From: CAYMJK01 sp043101635
GTDB lineage: Bacteria; Planctomycetota; Phycisphaerae; Phycisphaerales; UBA1924
DNA: 11,995 nucleotides
Assembly: GCA_043101635.1 (NCBI GenBank)
Contig: JBICIE010000271.1
Location: 1 to 11,995 of the forward strand
Reading direction: 5' to 3'
Part shown: in pieces, positions 1-7,340 of the stretch
Layout of the letters: the number at the start of each line of letters is the position of its first letter
Numbering within the stretch: the stretch's first letter is position 1
Program-made: the position numbers and the translations under genes
The notes under the pieces: generated by a model
Told to the model about the DNA's origin: nothing
Seen by the model: only the letters and a program-made list of their open reading frames with translations
The model's database searches: none

Positions 1-966
1 ATCGAGAGCCCCATCCCCGACCTGATCCTCGAGTACCGCCAGCTCACCAAGCTCGTCAACACCTACCTCGGCGCCCTCAAGGATGAGATCCATCCCGAGA
101 CGCATCGCATCCACGCCAGCTTCAATCAGACCGTCGCCGCCACCGGCCGCCTCAGCAGCAGCGACCCCAACCTCCAGAACATCCCCATCCGCACCGACAT
201 CGGCCGCGAGATCCGCCGCGCCTTCATCGCGCCGCCGGGCCGCACGCTCATCACCGCCGACTACTCCCAGATCGAACTGCGCGTGCTGGCCCATCTCTCG
301 CAGGATCCCGCCCTGATCGAGGCCTTCAACGAGGGCCAGGACATCCACACCGCCGTCGCCGCGCAGATCCACGGTCTCGAGGAGAGCGAGGTCACACGCC
401 AGCAGCGCGATGGCGCCAAGATGGTCAACTTTGGCATCGTCTACGGCATCACTTCCTACGGCCTGGCCCGGCGACTCGGCGTGCCGACGGCCGAGGCCGC
501 CGACATCATCGACGGCTACAAGCGCCGCTTCGCCGGCATCACCACCTTCCTGGAAGAGTGCGTCGATCAGGCCCGGCGCCACGGCTATGTCGAGACCATG
601 CTCAAGCGCCGCCGCCCGATCCTCGACATTGATGCCCGCAACCCCTCCCGCCGCGCCCTCGCCGAGCGCATGGCCATCAACAGCGTCGTGCAGGGCTCCG
701 CCGCCGATCTCATCAAGCTCGCCATGATCGACCTGCACAAGCGCCTCAGCCCCCGCGCCGGGCGCCTGCGCGATGGCGCCCCCCCCGAGATCGACGGCGT
801 CCTGATGCTCCTGCAGATCCACGATGAACTCGTCTTCGAAGCCCCGACGGACGCCGCCGAAGATGCCCGCGCGCTCATCGTCCGCCGCATGGAGCAGGCC
901 ATGACCCTCCGCGTCCCCCTCAAGGTCGACTCCGCCACCGGCGCAACCTGGTACGAGGGCAAGTAG
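1..966 (+). CDS. polA: DNA polymerase I, C-terminal polymerase domain (5' end outside window)
   Basis: The frame is open from base 1 to the TAG at 964-966 and gives 321 residues of a family A DNA polymerase, the replication and repair enzyme that processes Okazaki fragments and fills gaps. Seen directly: the template-binding stretch TGRLSSSDPNLQNIP (window residues 48-62), motif A DYSQIELR with catalytic Asp87, motif B (O-helix) R136-x3-K140-x3-F144-x3-Y148-G149, and motif C QIHDELVFE with catalytic Asp275. The O-helix residue equivalent to E. coli F762 is Phe. A short insert (about residues 250-265) lies before motif C, a place where these enzymes vary. The 5'-nuclease and 3'-5' exonuclease domains would lie upstream, so proofreading ability cannot be judged. 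The gene converges on the permease gene with only 4 nt between the stops and no terminator hairpin. Confidence 0.97.
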   Translation: MESPIPDLILEYRQLTKLVNTYLGALKDEIHPETHRIHASFNQTVAATGRLSSSDPNLQNIPIRTDIGREIRRAFIAPPGRTLITADYSQIELRVLAHLSQDPALIEAFNEGQDIHTAVAAQIHGLEESEVTRQQRDGAKMVNFGIVYGITSYGLARRLGVPTAEAADIIDGYKRRFAGITTFLEECVDQARRHGYVETMLKRRRPILDIDARNPSRRALAERMAINSVVQGSAADLIKLAMIDLHKRLSPRAGRLRDGAPPEIDGVLMLLQIHDELVFEAPTDAAEDARALIVRRMEQAMTLRVPLKVDSATGATWYEGK

Positions 967-970
967 CGCC

Positions 971-2206
971 TCACGCAGTCGCCAGCAACTCCCGCGGATG
1001 CCGGCGCGACAGCCGCCACACCGCCGGCGCCGCCGCCGCCAGCGCCATTGCCACCAGCGCAGCGCACGACCAGAAGATCGCCACCACCGGGACCGCCCCC
1101 CCCAGCGAGATCCCCAGCAGCAACTCATGCAGTCGCCGCCCGCTCCACGCCGCCTGCAGGCCCAATCCCGCGCCCAGCGCGCACGCCGCCAGCGCCACGA
1201 TCACCGCCTCACACAGCACCAGACGCGACAGCGTGCTGCGCCGGGCGCCCACCGCCAGCAGCACCCCGAACTCGTACCGGCGCGCGTGAATCCCCGCGAC
1301 GATCAGGTTCGCCACCCCCAGCGAGGCCACCGCCATCGCCCCGATCGCAATCGCGCTGCTGATCCGCAGCGTCCCCTGCCCGAAGGCCCGGATCTCCAGC
1401 TTGATCTCCCGCCCGCTCCCGGCGTCCATGATCCCGGCGCCGAACAGCGCCCGCCGGATCTCCTGCACCACCGCGGCGTCATCGGCGCCCGGCGCCAGAT
1501 CAAGCTGCAGCAGGTTGATCGAGCTGATCCCGAACAGCCGCTCCATGTCCGCCCGTGATCCGAACACTGCGTGCATCGCCTGCGCTGCCAGTTCCTCACC
1601 CGTGTTGAAGAACTTGCCGACCAACTCCAGCCCCGGGCTTGTGATCACCCCGACGATCTCGAAGCGGTACGTCTTCTCATCGAAGGAACACTCGAAGATG
1701 TCCCCGACGCCCAGCCCCCGCGCAATCCGGAACTCCCGCGCCACGATCACGCTGCCATCCAGCCCGTCTCGCGCTCCCGCCAGCAGCAGCGGCTCGGCGG
1801 TCTCGACATCACCTTCCACCCAGAAGAGCTTCGTCATGTCGAAGAACTGCTCCGGCTCGAACGCCACGAACGTGGTCTGGTAGCTCTGCAGCGCCCGCAC
1901 CCCGAACACATCCGTCCGCACCGGCAGCAGTGTCACCGCGCACGTCGATGTCACGCCATCGATCCCCGCCACGATCTCCCGCTGCGCCGGCGTGATCGCC
2001 ACCCCGCTGACGAAGGCGTCGGGAAAGTCCATCCGGTCCAGCCAGTCGCGCAGCATCGCGCTGCCGTTGGTCCACAGCGCCACCATCAGCGCCAGCCCCG
2101 CCATCATCGCCCCGGCCGTGAACCCGAAGCGGTACGGCGTCGCCAGCACGCTGCGCACCAGCAGCTTCCGCGGCAGCCCGGCAACCATCGACAGCCCCGG
2201 CCCCAC
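971..2206 (-). CDS. ABC transporter permease, FtsX type, C-terminal half of a gene split by an in-frame TAG
   Basis: This open frame gives up to 411 residues when read from the GTG at 2206. It has a transmembrane helix (about residues 27-46), an extracytoplasmic domain (about 60-280), and a closing FtsX domain with three helices (about 283-305, 330-352, 370-395). A cytoplasmic loop ARRYEFGVLLAVGA follows the first of these, a hallmark of MacB/LolC/YbbP permeases. It lies in exactly the same frame as the permease part at 2225-3718 and is separated from it by one TAG and six sense codons. Neither the GTG at 2206 nor the ATG at 2188 has a convincing Shine-Dalgarno sequence or TAnnnT element, unlike most other starts in the window. 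I infer that it is the second half of one roughly 914-residue permease with two FtsX repeats, and that it may not be translated by itself. Confidence 0.85.
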   Translation of the reverse strand: MGPGLSMVAGLPRKLLVRSVLATPYRFGFTAGAMMAGLALMVALWTNGSAMLRDWLDRMDFPDAFVSGVAITPAQREIVAGIDGVTSTCAVTLLPVRTDVFGVRALQSYQTTFVAFEPEQFFDMTKLFWVEGDVETAEPLLLAGARDGLDGSVIVAREFRIARGLGVGDIFECSFDEKTYRFEIVGVITSPGLELVGKFFNTGEELAAQAMHAVFGSRADMERLFGISSINLLQLDLAPGADDAAVVQEIRRALFGAGIMDAGSGREIKLEIRAFGQGTLRISSAIAIGAMAVASLGVANLIVAGIHARRYEFGVLLAVGARRSTLSRLVLCEAVIVALAACALGAGLGLQAAWSGRRLHELLLGISLGGAVPVVAIFWSCAALVAMALAAAAPAVWRLSRRHPRELLATA

Positions 2207-2224
2207 CCCCGCCGCCAGCAGCGC

Positions 2225-3718
2225 CTACACCGCAGGACCCTTCAGGAAGAAGCCCACGAACAGCAGCGGCAGCCCGACGGTCGCGTGGCTCCAGAAGATC
2301 ACCTGCCCGTCGCCGGGCAGCCCGACGATCGCCGCCTGCAGCGCGATCATCGCCCCCCCGGCGCACGCCATCGCCGCCAGCGCGCCCATGCGCGGCGCTG
2401 TCGCCCGCACCCGCATCGCCTCCATCGGCGCAACCCGCCCCGCCTTCAGCGCCGGCCACGCCGCCCCGAGCAGCCCCGCGCCGATCGCCCCGAGCCGCGC
2501 CGCCGCGATCGGCGCCGCCGGAATCGCCAGCCCCGTCGGCAGCCGGTCCCGGAAGACCACCGTCGTGATCCACGCCAGCGCCACGCCCAGCGGCACGCCA
2601 GCGACCGCGCCCATGACGCCGATCAGTCCCCCCAGCGCAAGCTGCGATTCGGCAAGCTGCCAGCGCGTCGCCCCGATGCACCGGGCCACCGCAAGCTCGC
2701 GCTGCTGCTGGGTCACCCCCGTCGCCAGCCCCGTCAGCACGATGAAGCTCGCCGCCAGGAATGACAGGATCGTGGCGAACAGCATCCCAAGCTCGCTCGC
2801 CTTCATGTTCGTGCGAAAGCCGCCCGTCACCCGCGCTGTCGTCTGCAGCAGCAGTTCCTCGGGAAGCTCATCGGCGTGCGCCGCAACGACCGCATCCGGC
2901 TCCAGCCCCTCGCGCAGCACGATGTCCAGCCGGCTGTATCCCCCCTCGGCCCCGCGCAGCGACTGCAGGAAGTCCATCGTCGCCACGCACCGCGGCCGCC
3001 CGTCGAACGGACGCGGCGCATAGATCCCGACCACCTTCAGTTCTACCGGCATCCGCAGCATCCGCACCAGCGAAACCGTGTCGCCGATGCGCACCCCCTG
3101 CAGCGCGTTGTAGGCCGCCGCGTCCGCCGCGCTGATCTCGCCGGACGGCGGCTCGATCGCAGGCTTGTCGATCAGCGGGTTCAGCGCCGCCACCAGGCTG
3201 AACTGGCGCGAGTCGGACTTCGAGCCCTCCCAGGTCAGGCGGGTCGCCAGCATCGCGTCGATCGCGATTTCCCCCGGCCCCTGCGGCAGCCGCCCCGCCA
3301 GCATCCGCTCGGGCCACAGGTCCGGGCGGTCCAGCGTGATCCCGCTCGCCGCGGCGCTGGTCCGGATCGGCGCCGGGCGCAGCTCGTAGCCGTCATCGGC
3401 CGGCTGCAGGACCGGGCGCGTGATGGTCAGCGCAAAGTCCATCTGCAGCGACGGATCCACCCGCGCCACCTCCGGCCACCGGCGCACCTGCTCGGCGATC
3501 GGGCCCGGCACGAACGGGCCGGCCCCGCTGGTGATGCGCAGGTCCGCCTCGCCCACCGTGTCGATCACCTGCTTGGTGATCGCCTGGTTCAGGCTCGCCA
3601 CCGCGCACGCCACAGCCGCCACCAGCGCCGCCGCGGCGGTCACCGCGCTGGCGATCAGCGCCGTGCGCTCACGCCGCCCGGATGCATTGCTGATAGCGAG
3701 ACGCCACGCCGGCCGCAT
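2225..3718 (-). CDS. ABC transporter permease, FtsX type, N-terminal half (ends at in-frame TAG)
   Basis: The 497-residue frame begins with a cytoplasmic segment and a transmembrane helix (about residues 20-43). A large MacB-like extracytoplasmic domain follows (about 45-308), then an FtsX domain with helices near 311-335, 360-388 and 404-424, the loop QQQRELAVARCIGATR, and the usual closing P-x-E-A-M-R (431-436). Two more hydrophobic segments (about 445-467 and 481-493) then lead to the stop. Double-FtsX permeases of the YbbP kind continue from here into a second half, which is what the next frame encodes. The ATG at 3718 is supported by GGAGG six bases upstream and lies inside the ATPase gene, giving a 50-nt overlap. 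Such permeases work with a MacB-type ATPase to move lipids, lipoproteins or peptides across the envelope, or act as mechanotransmitters. The substrate here is unknown. Confidence 0.9.
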   Translation of the reverse strand: MRPAWRLAISNASGRRERTALIASAVTAAAALVAAVACAVASLNQAITKQVIDTVGEADLRITSGAGPFVPGPIAEQVRRWPEVARVDPSLQMDFALTITRPVLQPADDGYELRPAPIRTSAAASGITLDRPDLWPERMLAGRLPQGPGEIAIDAMLATRLTWEGSKSDSRQFSLVAALNPLIDKPAIEPPSGEISAADAAAYNALQGVRIGDTVSLVRMLRMPVELKVVGIYAPRPFDGRPRCVATMDFLQSLRGAEGGYSRLDIVLREGLEPDAVVAAHADELPEELLLQTTARVTGGFRTNMKASELGMLFATILSFLAASFIVLTGLATGVTQQQRELAVARCIGATRWQLAESQLALGGLIGVMGAVAGVPLGVALAWITTVVFRDRLPTGLAIPAAPIAAARLGAIGAGLLGAAWPALKAGRVAPMEAMRVRATAPRMGALAAMACAGGAMIALQAAIVGLPGDGQVIFWSHATVGLPLLFVGFFLKGPAV

Positions 3719-4403
3719 CCAGCCCCTCCGTGTCGATGGTTCCGGTGAACTGGCCGTCGCGCAGCACGAAGGCCTTCTCGCAGTGGGCCGCCGCCGCCGG
3801 CTCGTGCGTCACCATCAATACCAGCATGTCCCGCTCCCGCGCCAGGTCCGACAGCAGGTTCCACAGCCGCTCCCCGGTCGCCGAGTCCAGTGCCCCGGTC
3901 GGCTCGTCGGCCAGCAGCACCGGCGGGGCGTACAGCAGGGCCCGGGCGATCGCGATCCGCTGCTGCTCGCCACCGCTGAGCGCCTCGGGCCGATGCCCCG
4001 CGCGCTCGGTCATCCCCAGCCGTTCCAGCAGCGCATCGGACCGCTGGCGCAGCCACGGGCGCCGCTCCCCGCCGAGCATCCCCGGCAGTTCCACGTTCTC
4101 GCGCGCACTGAGCGTCGGGATCAGGTTGTACTGCTGGAACACCACCCCGATCCGCTTGCGCCGAAACAGCGTTGCCGCCCGCTCATCCAGCGACCCGACA
4201 TCGATCCCGTCGACCTCGATCAGCCCCGAGTCCGCCCGGTCCATCGCCGCCAGCAGGTGCAGCAGCGTCGTCTTCCCGCTGCCCGACTGCCCCATGATCG
4301 CGTAGAACCCCGGCCCCGGCGTCGCCAGCGTGGCGCCGCGCAGCGCTTCGACGCGCCGGCCCCCCTGCATGAACGACTTATGAACATCTTCACAGCGGAT
4401 CAT
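3669..4403 (-). CDS. ABC transporter ATP-binding protein, MacB/LolD/YbbA type
   Basis: The 244-residue protein is a complete ABC ATPase: Walker A GQSGSGKTT (38-46), Q-loop FQQYNLIPTLSARENVELP (89-107), signature LSGGEQQRIAIARALL (142-157), Walker B LLADEP with Asp166/Glu167, D-loop ALDS and switch His200. The Q-loop and signature wording is that of the MacB/LolD/FtsE branch, and length is normal (about 220-250). The frame stays open upstream to 4928, but homology starts at MIRCEDVHKSF, so I chose the ATG at 4403; a weak GAGG (4410-4413) lies six bases before it. Its end overlaps the permease start by 50 nt in another frame, which suggests translational coupling and a fixed ATPase-permease pair. 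The signature and Walker residues look intact, so the ATPase should be functional even if the permease is broken. Confidence 0.95.
   Translation of the reverse strand: MIRCEDVHKSFMQGGRRVEALRGATLATPGPGFYAIMGQSGSGKTTLLHLLAAMDRADSGLIEVDGIDVGSLDERAATLFRRKRIGVVFQQYNLIPTLSARENVELPGMLGGERRPWLRQRSDALLERLGMTERAGHRPEALSGGEQQRIAIARALLYAPPVLLADEPTGALDSATGERLWNLLSDLARERDMLVLMVTHEPAAAAHCEKAFVLRDGQFTGTIDTEGLDAAGVASRYQQCIRAA
3725..3729 (-). promoter_or_regulatory. Ribosome binding site GGAGG for the permease
   Basis: GGAGG on the minus strand lies six bases before the ATG at 3718, inside the 3' end of the ATPase gene. It fixes the permease start and shows that the 50-nt gene overlap is probably real. Confidence 0.7.
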
Positions 4404-4448
4404 GCGCGTCCTCGGGCCCCGGCCTCGGGACCCTCCCCGCGGCAGCCA

Positions 4449-4454
4449 ACAGTA
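4449..4454 (-). promoter_or_regulatory. Possible -10 element for the ABC exporter unit
   Basis: TACTGT on the minus strand fits TAnnnT and would place a transcript start near 4442, giving a leader of about 40 nt before the ATPase ATG. No -35 hexamer is recognisable, so this is a weak candidate. Confidence 0.25.
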
Positions 4455-4499
4455 GGTATTCGGAAGTCCCAGCGCCCCGTTACGCCCCGCTCGCCGGAT

Positions 4500-4516
4500 C
4501 CCGCGCGGGCTACGGT
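4500..4516 (+). promoter_or_regulatory. Candidate leaderless promoter of cinA with adjacent palindrome
   Basis: TACGGT (4511-4516) fits a -10 element and ends five bases before the cinA ATG, so transcription would begin at or next to the A of the start codon. The gene has no Shine-Dalgarno sequence. One base upstream of the hexamer is the perfect 10-bp palindrome CCCGCGCGGG (4500-4509), which could be an operator or only a product of GC-rich sequence. I see no -35 hexamer. Confidence 0.4.
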
Positions 4517-4521
4517 GCGCC

Positions 4522-5841
4522 ATGACCACCACCTGCGCCATTCTCGCCATCGGCGATGAACTCACCACCGGCCAGAAGATCGACTCCAACTCCGCCTGGC
4601 TCTCCGGCCGCCTGCTCGACCGCGGCATCGAGACCGTCGAGCACATCACCGTCCCCGATGACGCCCCCGCCATCGGCGCCGCCCTGCGCCGGCTTGCCGG
4701 GCGCGCCCGGGTCATTCTCATCACCGGCGGCCTCGGCCCGACCGCCGACGACCTCACCCGCGACGGCCTTGCCATCGCGCTGGGCAGCGCCCAGGCGCCG
4801 GAGGAACTGATCGAAGACCCGGACGCCCTCGCCGAGATCCGCAACTGGTTCCAGTCCACCGGCCGGCGCATGCCCGAGCCCAACCGCGTCCAGGCCCTCC
4901 GCCCGCGCAGCGCCCGCTGGCTGCACAACGGCTACGGCACCGCGCCCGGCCTGCGCGCGCAGATCGGCGAAACCCAGGTCTGGGCCCTTCCCGGTCCGCC
5001 GCGCGAGATGCGCCCCATGTTCGAGCGCTTCGTCGAGCCCGAACTGCCCGCCCCCGACCGCGCCATCTGCGCGCGCTTCCTGCACTGCTTCGGCGCGGGC
5101 GAATCGCGCATCGCCGAGATGCTCGGCGACCTGATGAACCGCGACCGCAACCCCCTCGTCGGCACGACGGCGTCAGGCGGCATCATCACCTGCCGCCTGC
5201 GCGCTGTCTTCGATGAGGTCGATGCTGCCGAGCGCGCCCTCGACCAGACCGAGCGGGCCGTGCGCGACCGCCTCGGATCGCTCATCTTCGGCGCTGCAGA
5301 TGACACGCTCGAATCAGTCGTGCTCGACCTGCTGCGGGCCCGCACTCAGAGGCTCGCGACCGTCGAGAGCTGCACCGGCGGCGGGCTCGGCGCCGCCCTC
5401 ACCGACATCGCCGGCGCCAGCGATGTGTACCTCGGCGGCTGGGTCACCTACACCAACGCCCTCAAGACCGCCGAGGTCGGCGTGCCCGAAGACCTGCTCG
5501 AGCGCCACGGCGCGGTCAGCCGCGAGGTCGCCAGCGCCATGGCGGTGGGGGGGCGCACGGCCGCCGGCGCCGACTGGTCCCTCGCCATCACCGGAATCGC
5601 CGGCCCCGGCGGCGGCGCGCAGGACAAGCCCGTCGGCACAGTCTGGATCGCCTGCGCCGGTCCGGATGACGACTCCGGCGCCGGAAGCGCTGCCCCCGAC
5701 ATCCGCCGCTTCCACTTCCCCGGCACGCGGAATGATGTCCGCCAGTGGTCCATCCGCAGCGCCCTGGGCATGCTGCGCCTGGCGCTGACCAACAACCGCG
5801 CTGCGCCCCTCCTCCGCCAGCAGGATCCGCCGGCCGAGTAG
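4522..5841 (+). CDS. cinA: CinA family protein (MoCF-like domain plus nicotinamide-nucleotide amidase domain)
   Basis: The 439-residue protein has both standard CinA domains. The N-terminal COG1058 molybdopterin-binding-like domain shows AIGDEL (9-14), TGGLGPTADDLTR (68-80) and LPGPPREM (156-163). The C-terminal PncC domain shows ESCTGG with Ser283 as the expected nucleophile, the YLGGWVTYTNALKTAEVGV stretch (303-321), GAVSREVA (330-337) and TGIAGPGGG (357-365). In characterised relatives the N domain acts as an ADP-ribose pyrophosphatase and the C domain deamidates nicotinamide mononucleotide, so the likely role is pyridine nucleotide salvage in the cytoplasm. Length is typical (about 410-440). 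The residue before ESCTGG is Val rather than the common Ala, which should be harmless. The gene is divergent from the ABC exporter with 118 nt between starts. The start has a TAnnnT element five bases upstream and no Shine-Dalgarno sequence. Confidence 0.96.
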   Translation: MTTTCAILAIGDELTTGQKIDSNSAWLSGRLLDRGIETVEHITVPDDAPAIGAALRRLAGRARVILITGGLGPTADDLTRDGLAIALGSAQAPEELIEDPDALAEIRNWFQSTGRRMPEPNRVQALRPRSARWLHNGYGTAPGLRAQIGETQVWALPGPPREMRPMFERFVEPELPAPDRAICARFLHCFGAGESRIAEMLGDLMNRDRNPLVGTTASGGIITCRLRAVFDEVDAAERALDQTERAVRDRLGSLIFGAADDTLESVVLDLLRARTQRLATVESCTGGGLGAALTDIAGASDVYLGGWVTYTNALKTAEVGVPEDLLERHGAVSREVASAMAVGGRTAAGADWSLAITGIAGPGGGAQDKPVGTVWIACAGPDDDSGAGSAAPDIRRFHFPGTRNDVRQWSIRSALGMLRLALTNNRAAPLLRQQDPPAE

Positions 5842-5870
5842 ATTCACACGCCGCGGGCGCCATTCCGCTT

Positions 5871-5895
5871 CCTCTCCCGCGCCCCGCGGGAGAGG
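5871..5895 (+). repeat. REP-like hairpin in the cinA-holin spacer
   Basis: CCTCTCCCGC (5871-5880) and GCGGGAGAGG (5886-5895) form a perfect 10-bp stem with a 5-nt loop. The identical arms occur again at 11931-11955, and read on the minus strand both copies have CCCTCACC upstream, so the copies belong to one dispersed family in opposite orientations. It starts 30 nt after the cinA stop and could help end that transcript, but no T-tract follows. The rest of the 210-nt spacer holds a GC-only imperfect dyad (about 5986-6027) and a lone TACGAT (5973-5978) as a possible -10 for the next gene. Confidence 0.75.
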
Positions 5896-6039
5896 CCAGG
5901 TGAGGGCTTCTCACTCTACTGCGACTTCAGAGCCTCATTGCTCCGGCGGCGCCTGCTGTCCGTCACGCCTCATACGATTCGCTGAGGCGGCGCGCCGCGC
6001 GACGCCGTCAGCCGCGCGCCGGCCGCCATCCTGTTGCAC

Positions 6040-6045
6040 AGGAGG
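6040..6045 (+). promoter_or_regulatory. Shine-Dalgarno AGGAGG of the holin-like gene
   Basis: A perfect AGGAGG sits six bases before the ATG at 6052. It selects this start over the in-frame ATG at 6034. Confidence 0.8.
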
Positions 6046-6051
6046 CGCCCA

Positions 6052-6327
6052 ATGCGGCTCAACATCCTCGCCTTCGCGCTCACATGCTGCTTGATCTGGG
6101 GCTTCGGCCTGTTCTTCATCACCTGGTGGATCATCGCCTTCGACGGCGCCACCGGCGACATCACGCTCGTCGGCCGGGTCTATCGCGGCTACGCGATCAC
6201 CCCGCTCGGCAGCGTCATCGGCCTCGCCTGGGCCCTCTTCGATGGCGCAATCGGCGGCGCGATTTTCGCATGGCTCTACAACCTGCTCGCCGCCCGACTC
6301 GGCCGCGCCGCTTCCGGCGCGAGTTGA
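6052..6327 (+). CDS. Small two-helix membrane protein, holin-like
   Basis: This 91-residue protein has two hydrophobic segments (about residues 4-27 and 47-75) joined by a short loop with GRVYRGYAITPLGSVIG. It resembles the small chromosomal proteins that databases name 'bacteriophage holin' in planctomycetes and other bacteria; I recognise the WGFGLFFITWW and GGAIFAWLYNLLA wording. There is no endolysin, phage gene or toxin partner nearby, so a lysis role is not supported, and a general inner-membrane protein is as likely. The start is set by a perfect AGGAGG. Its stop is 10 nt from the converging stop of the sigma-partner gene, with no terminator between them. Confidence 0.8.
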   Translation: MRLNILAFALTCCLIWGFGLFFITWWIIAFDGATGDITLVGRVYRGYAITPLGSVIGLAWALFDGAIGGAIFAWLYNLLAARLGRAASGAS

Positions 6328-6337
6328 CCTCGGCGCC

Positions 6338-6754
6338 TTACCCCATTTCCCCCTGCGCCTTGTCCTCGTCTGCGGGCGCCGGCAGATCCCCCGTCGTCAG
6401 CACCCGCCCCTCCGTGCGCACCAGCCCGCCCTGGTAGCCGGCGCTGCGCAGCGCCTCCAGCAGCCGGTCATCATCGATGCGCAGCCGGTCCACGATCCCC
6501 GGCTGATTGCGCACCCGCACGATCCGCAGGCCCGCTTCCGGCGCCTGGCCGATCGCTCGTTCCGGCGCCGGCGCGGTGCGCACGCTGTACAGCACGCCGC
6601 CGGCGCCCAGCAGCGCCACCGCCGCGACCGCGGCCCCGCCGCGCGCAGCGCTGCGCCGCGCCCGCCGCCGCCCAAGCTCGCGCTGCAGTTCGCCCAGCAT
6701 CGCCCGCTTGCGCGCCTGTCCCTGCTCGGAAAGCGATGTGGTCTCAAAGCTCAT
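6338..6754 (-). CDS. One-helix membrane protein, probable partner or anti-sigma factor of the adjacent sigma factor
   Basis: The 138-residue protein has a charged, helix-forming cytoplasmic N-terminus (residues 1-37, rich in Arg, Glu and Gln), one transmembrane helix (about 38-57), and an extracytoplasmic tail with IDDDRLLEALRSAGYQGGLVR (93-113), followed by an acidic end. It has no zinc-binding HxxxCxxC anti-sigma motif. Its ATG overlaps the end of the sigma gene by 11 nt and is preceded by GGAGG at six bases, so the two are translationally coupled. A membrane protein of this shape directly behind an ECF-type sigma gene commonly acts as its anti-sigma factor. That role is inferred from position and topology only. 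It could also be a structural envelope protein. Confidence 0.75.
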   Translation of the reverse strand: MSFETTSLSEQGQARKRAMLGELQRELGRRRARRSAARGGAAVAAVALLGAGGVLYSVRTAPAPERAIGQAPEAGLRIVRVRNQPGIVDRLRIDDDRLLEALRSAGYQGGLVRTEGRVLTTGDLPAPADEDKAQGEMG

Positions 6755-7322
6755 CGGTTTCCTCCATGGTCTCGCGAAGCCGCTGCACGATCCGGCGCAG
6801 CCGCCCGTGCGCTGCCGCCGCGCTCCCTCCGCCGGCGACCCGCAGCGCCGCGCCCCGCCCGAACCGAAGCTGCAACAGCCCCCGGTCCTCGGGGCTCAGC
6901 CGCTCAATGCGCTGCCGCAGCGACTCGATCTGCTCATCCAGCCCCACGCCGCCCGGCTCAGCAGCGCCGAGAGCCATCGCCCCGCGCTCGCGCCGCCGAC
7001 GGCGCGCCTCGGCCCGCAGCAGATCCAGCGCCGCCGTGTGCGTCACCCGCATCAGCCATCTGCGCAGATCGTCTTCCGTCCGCATCGGGCGCATCGACCG
7101 CACCACGCGCAGCATCGCGTCCTGCGTGACATCCAGACAGAACGATTCATCGCGCTTCGTGATCGACCTGGCCATCTGATACATCCAGTCGAACCACTGT
7201 TCGTAGAAACGCGCGAACGCCTCGGCGTCGCCCGAGGCGATCGCCGAGGTCATTCGCAGGGAGGTTCCATCCTCGGCGGCCAGCGTCGGGCCCCTCCACG
7301 CGCTGATGGCAAGGCCATCCAT
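6744..7322 (-). CDS. RNA polymerase sigma factor, ECF-like, with an atypically short region 4 HTH
   Basis: The 192-residue protein has region 2 at about residues 30-108: GDAEAFARFYEQWFDWMYQMAR, then DVTQDAMLRVVRSM and the DLRRWLMRVTHTAALDLLRAEARRRR helices that bind core polymerase and the -10 element. Region 4 (about 128-185) begins normally with LSPEDRGLLQLRF and ends with GRLRRIVQRLR, but the middle, ALRVAGGGSAAAAH, is Gly/Ala-rich and about three residues shorter than a usual helix-turn-helix, so -35 recognition may be altered. The start at 7322 has TAGGCT six bases upstream, suggesting its own leaderless transcript; the Met at residue 24 (7253) is an alternative. It lies 18 nt behind the secretin-N-domain gene and overlaps the membrane partner gene by 11 nt. 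Wording such as DESFCLD...QDAMLRV recalls planctomycete ECF-type sigma factors. Confidence 0.88.
   Translation of the reverse strand: MDGLAISAWRGPTLAAEDGTSLRMTSAIASGDAEAFARFYEQWFDWMYQMARSITKRDESFCLDVTQDAMLRVVRSMRPMRTEDDLRRWLMRVTHTAALDLLRAEARRRRRERGAMALGAAEPGGVGLDEQIESLRQRIERLSPEDRGLLQLRFGRGAALRVAGGGSAAAAHGRLRRIVQRLRETMEETDEL
6761..6765 (-). promoter_or_regulatory. Shine-Dalgarno GGAGG of the sigma-partner gene
   Basis: GGAGG on the minus strand lies six bases before the ATG at 6754, inside the last codons of the sigma gene. It supports coupled translation. Confidence 0.7.
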
Positions 7323-7328
7323 GCGCTC

Positions 7329-7334
7329 AGCCTA
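7329..7334 (-). promoter_or_regulatory. Candidate leaderless promoter of the sigma gene
   Basis: TAGGCT on the minus strand lies in the 18-nt gap after the upstream stop and ends six bases before the sigma ATG. There is no Shine-Dalgarno sequence. If used, the sigma and partner genes can be transcribed apart from the gene in front. Confidence 0.4.
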
Positions 7335-7340
7335 TCCGAT

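Noticed and set aside
1571..2764. A 397-residue plus-strand frame over the permease
   Set aside because: Its composition (His/Arg/Pro/Gln-rich) is that of a shadow frame. The opposite strand encodes clear FtsX helices.
1..4403. A novel operon joining polA with the ABC exporter
   Set aside because: The genes converge and have no shared transcript; their closeness (4 nt) only reflects dense packing.
4404..4928. N-terminal extension of the ABC ATPase up to 4928
   Set aside because: The extra residues overlap the cinA gene and have no homology; the ATPase domain begins at 4403.
6052..6327. Phage lysis cassette
   Set aside because: Only a holin-like protein is present, with no endolysin, spanin or other phage gene nearby. 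Such small proteins occur outside prophages.
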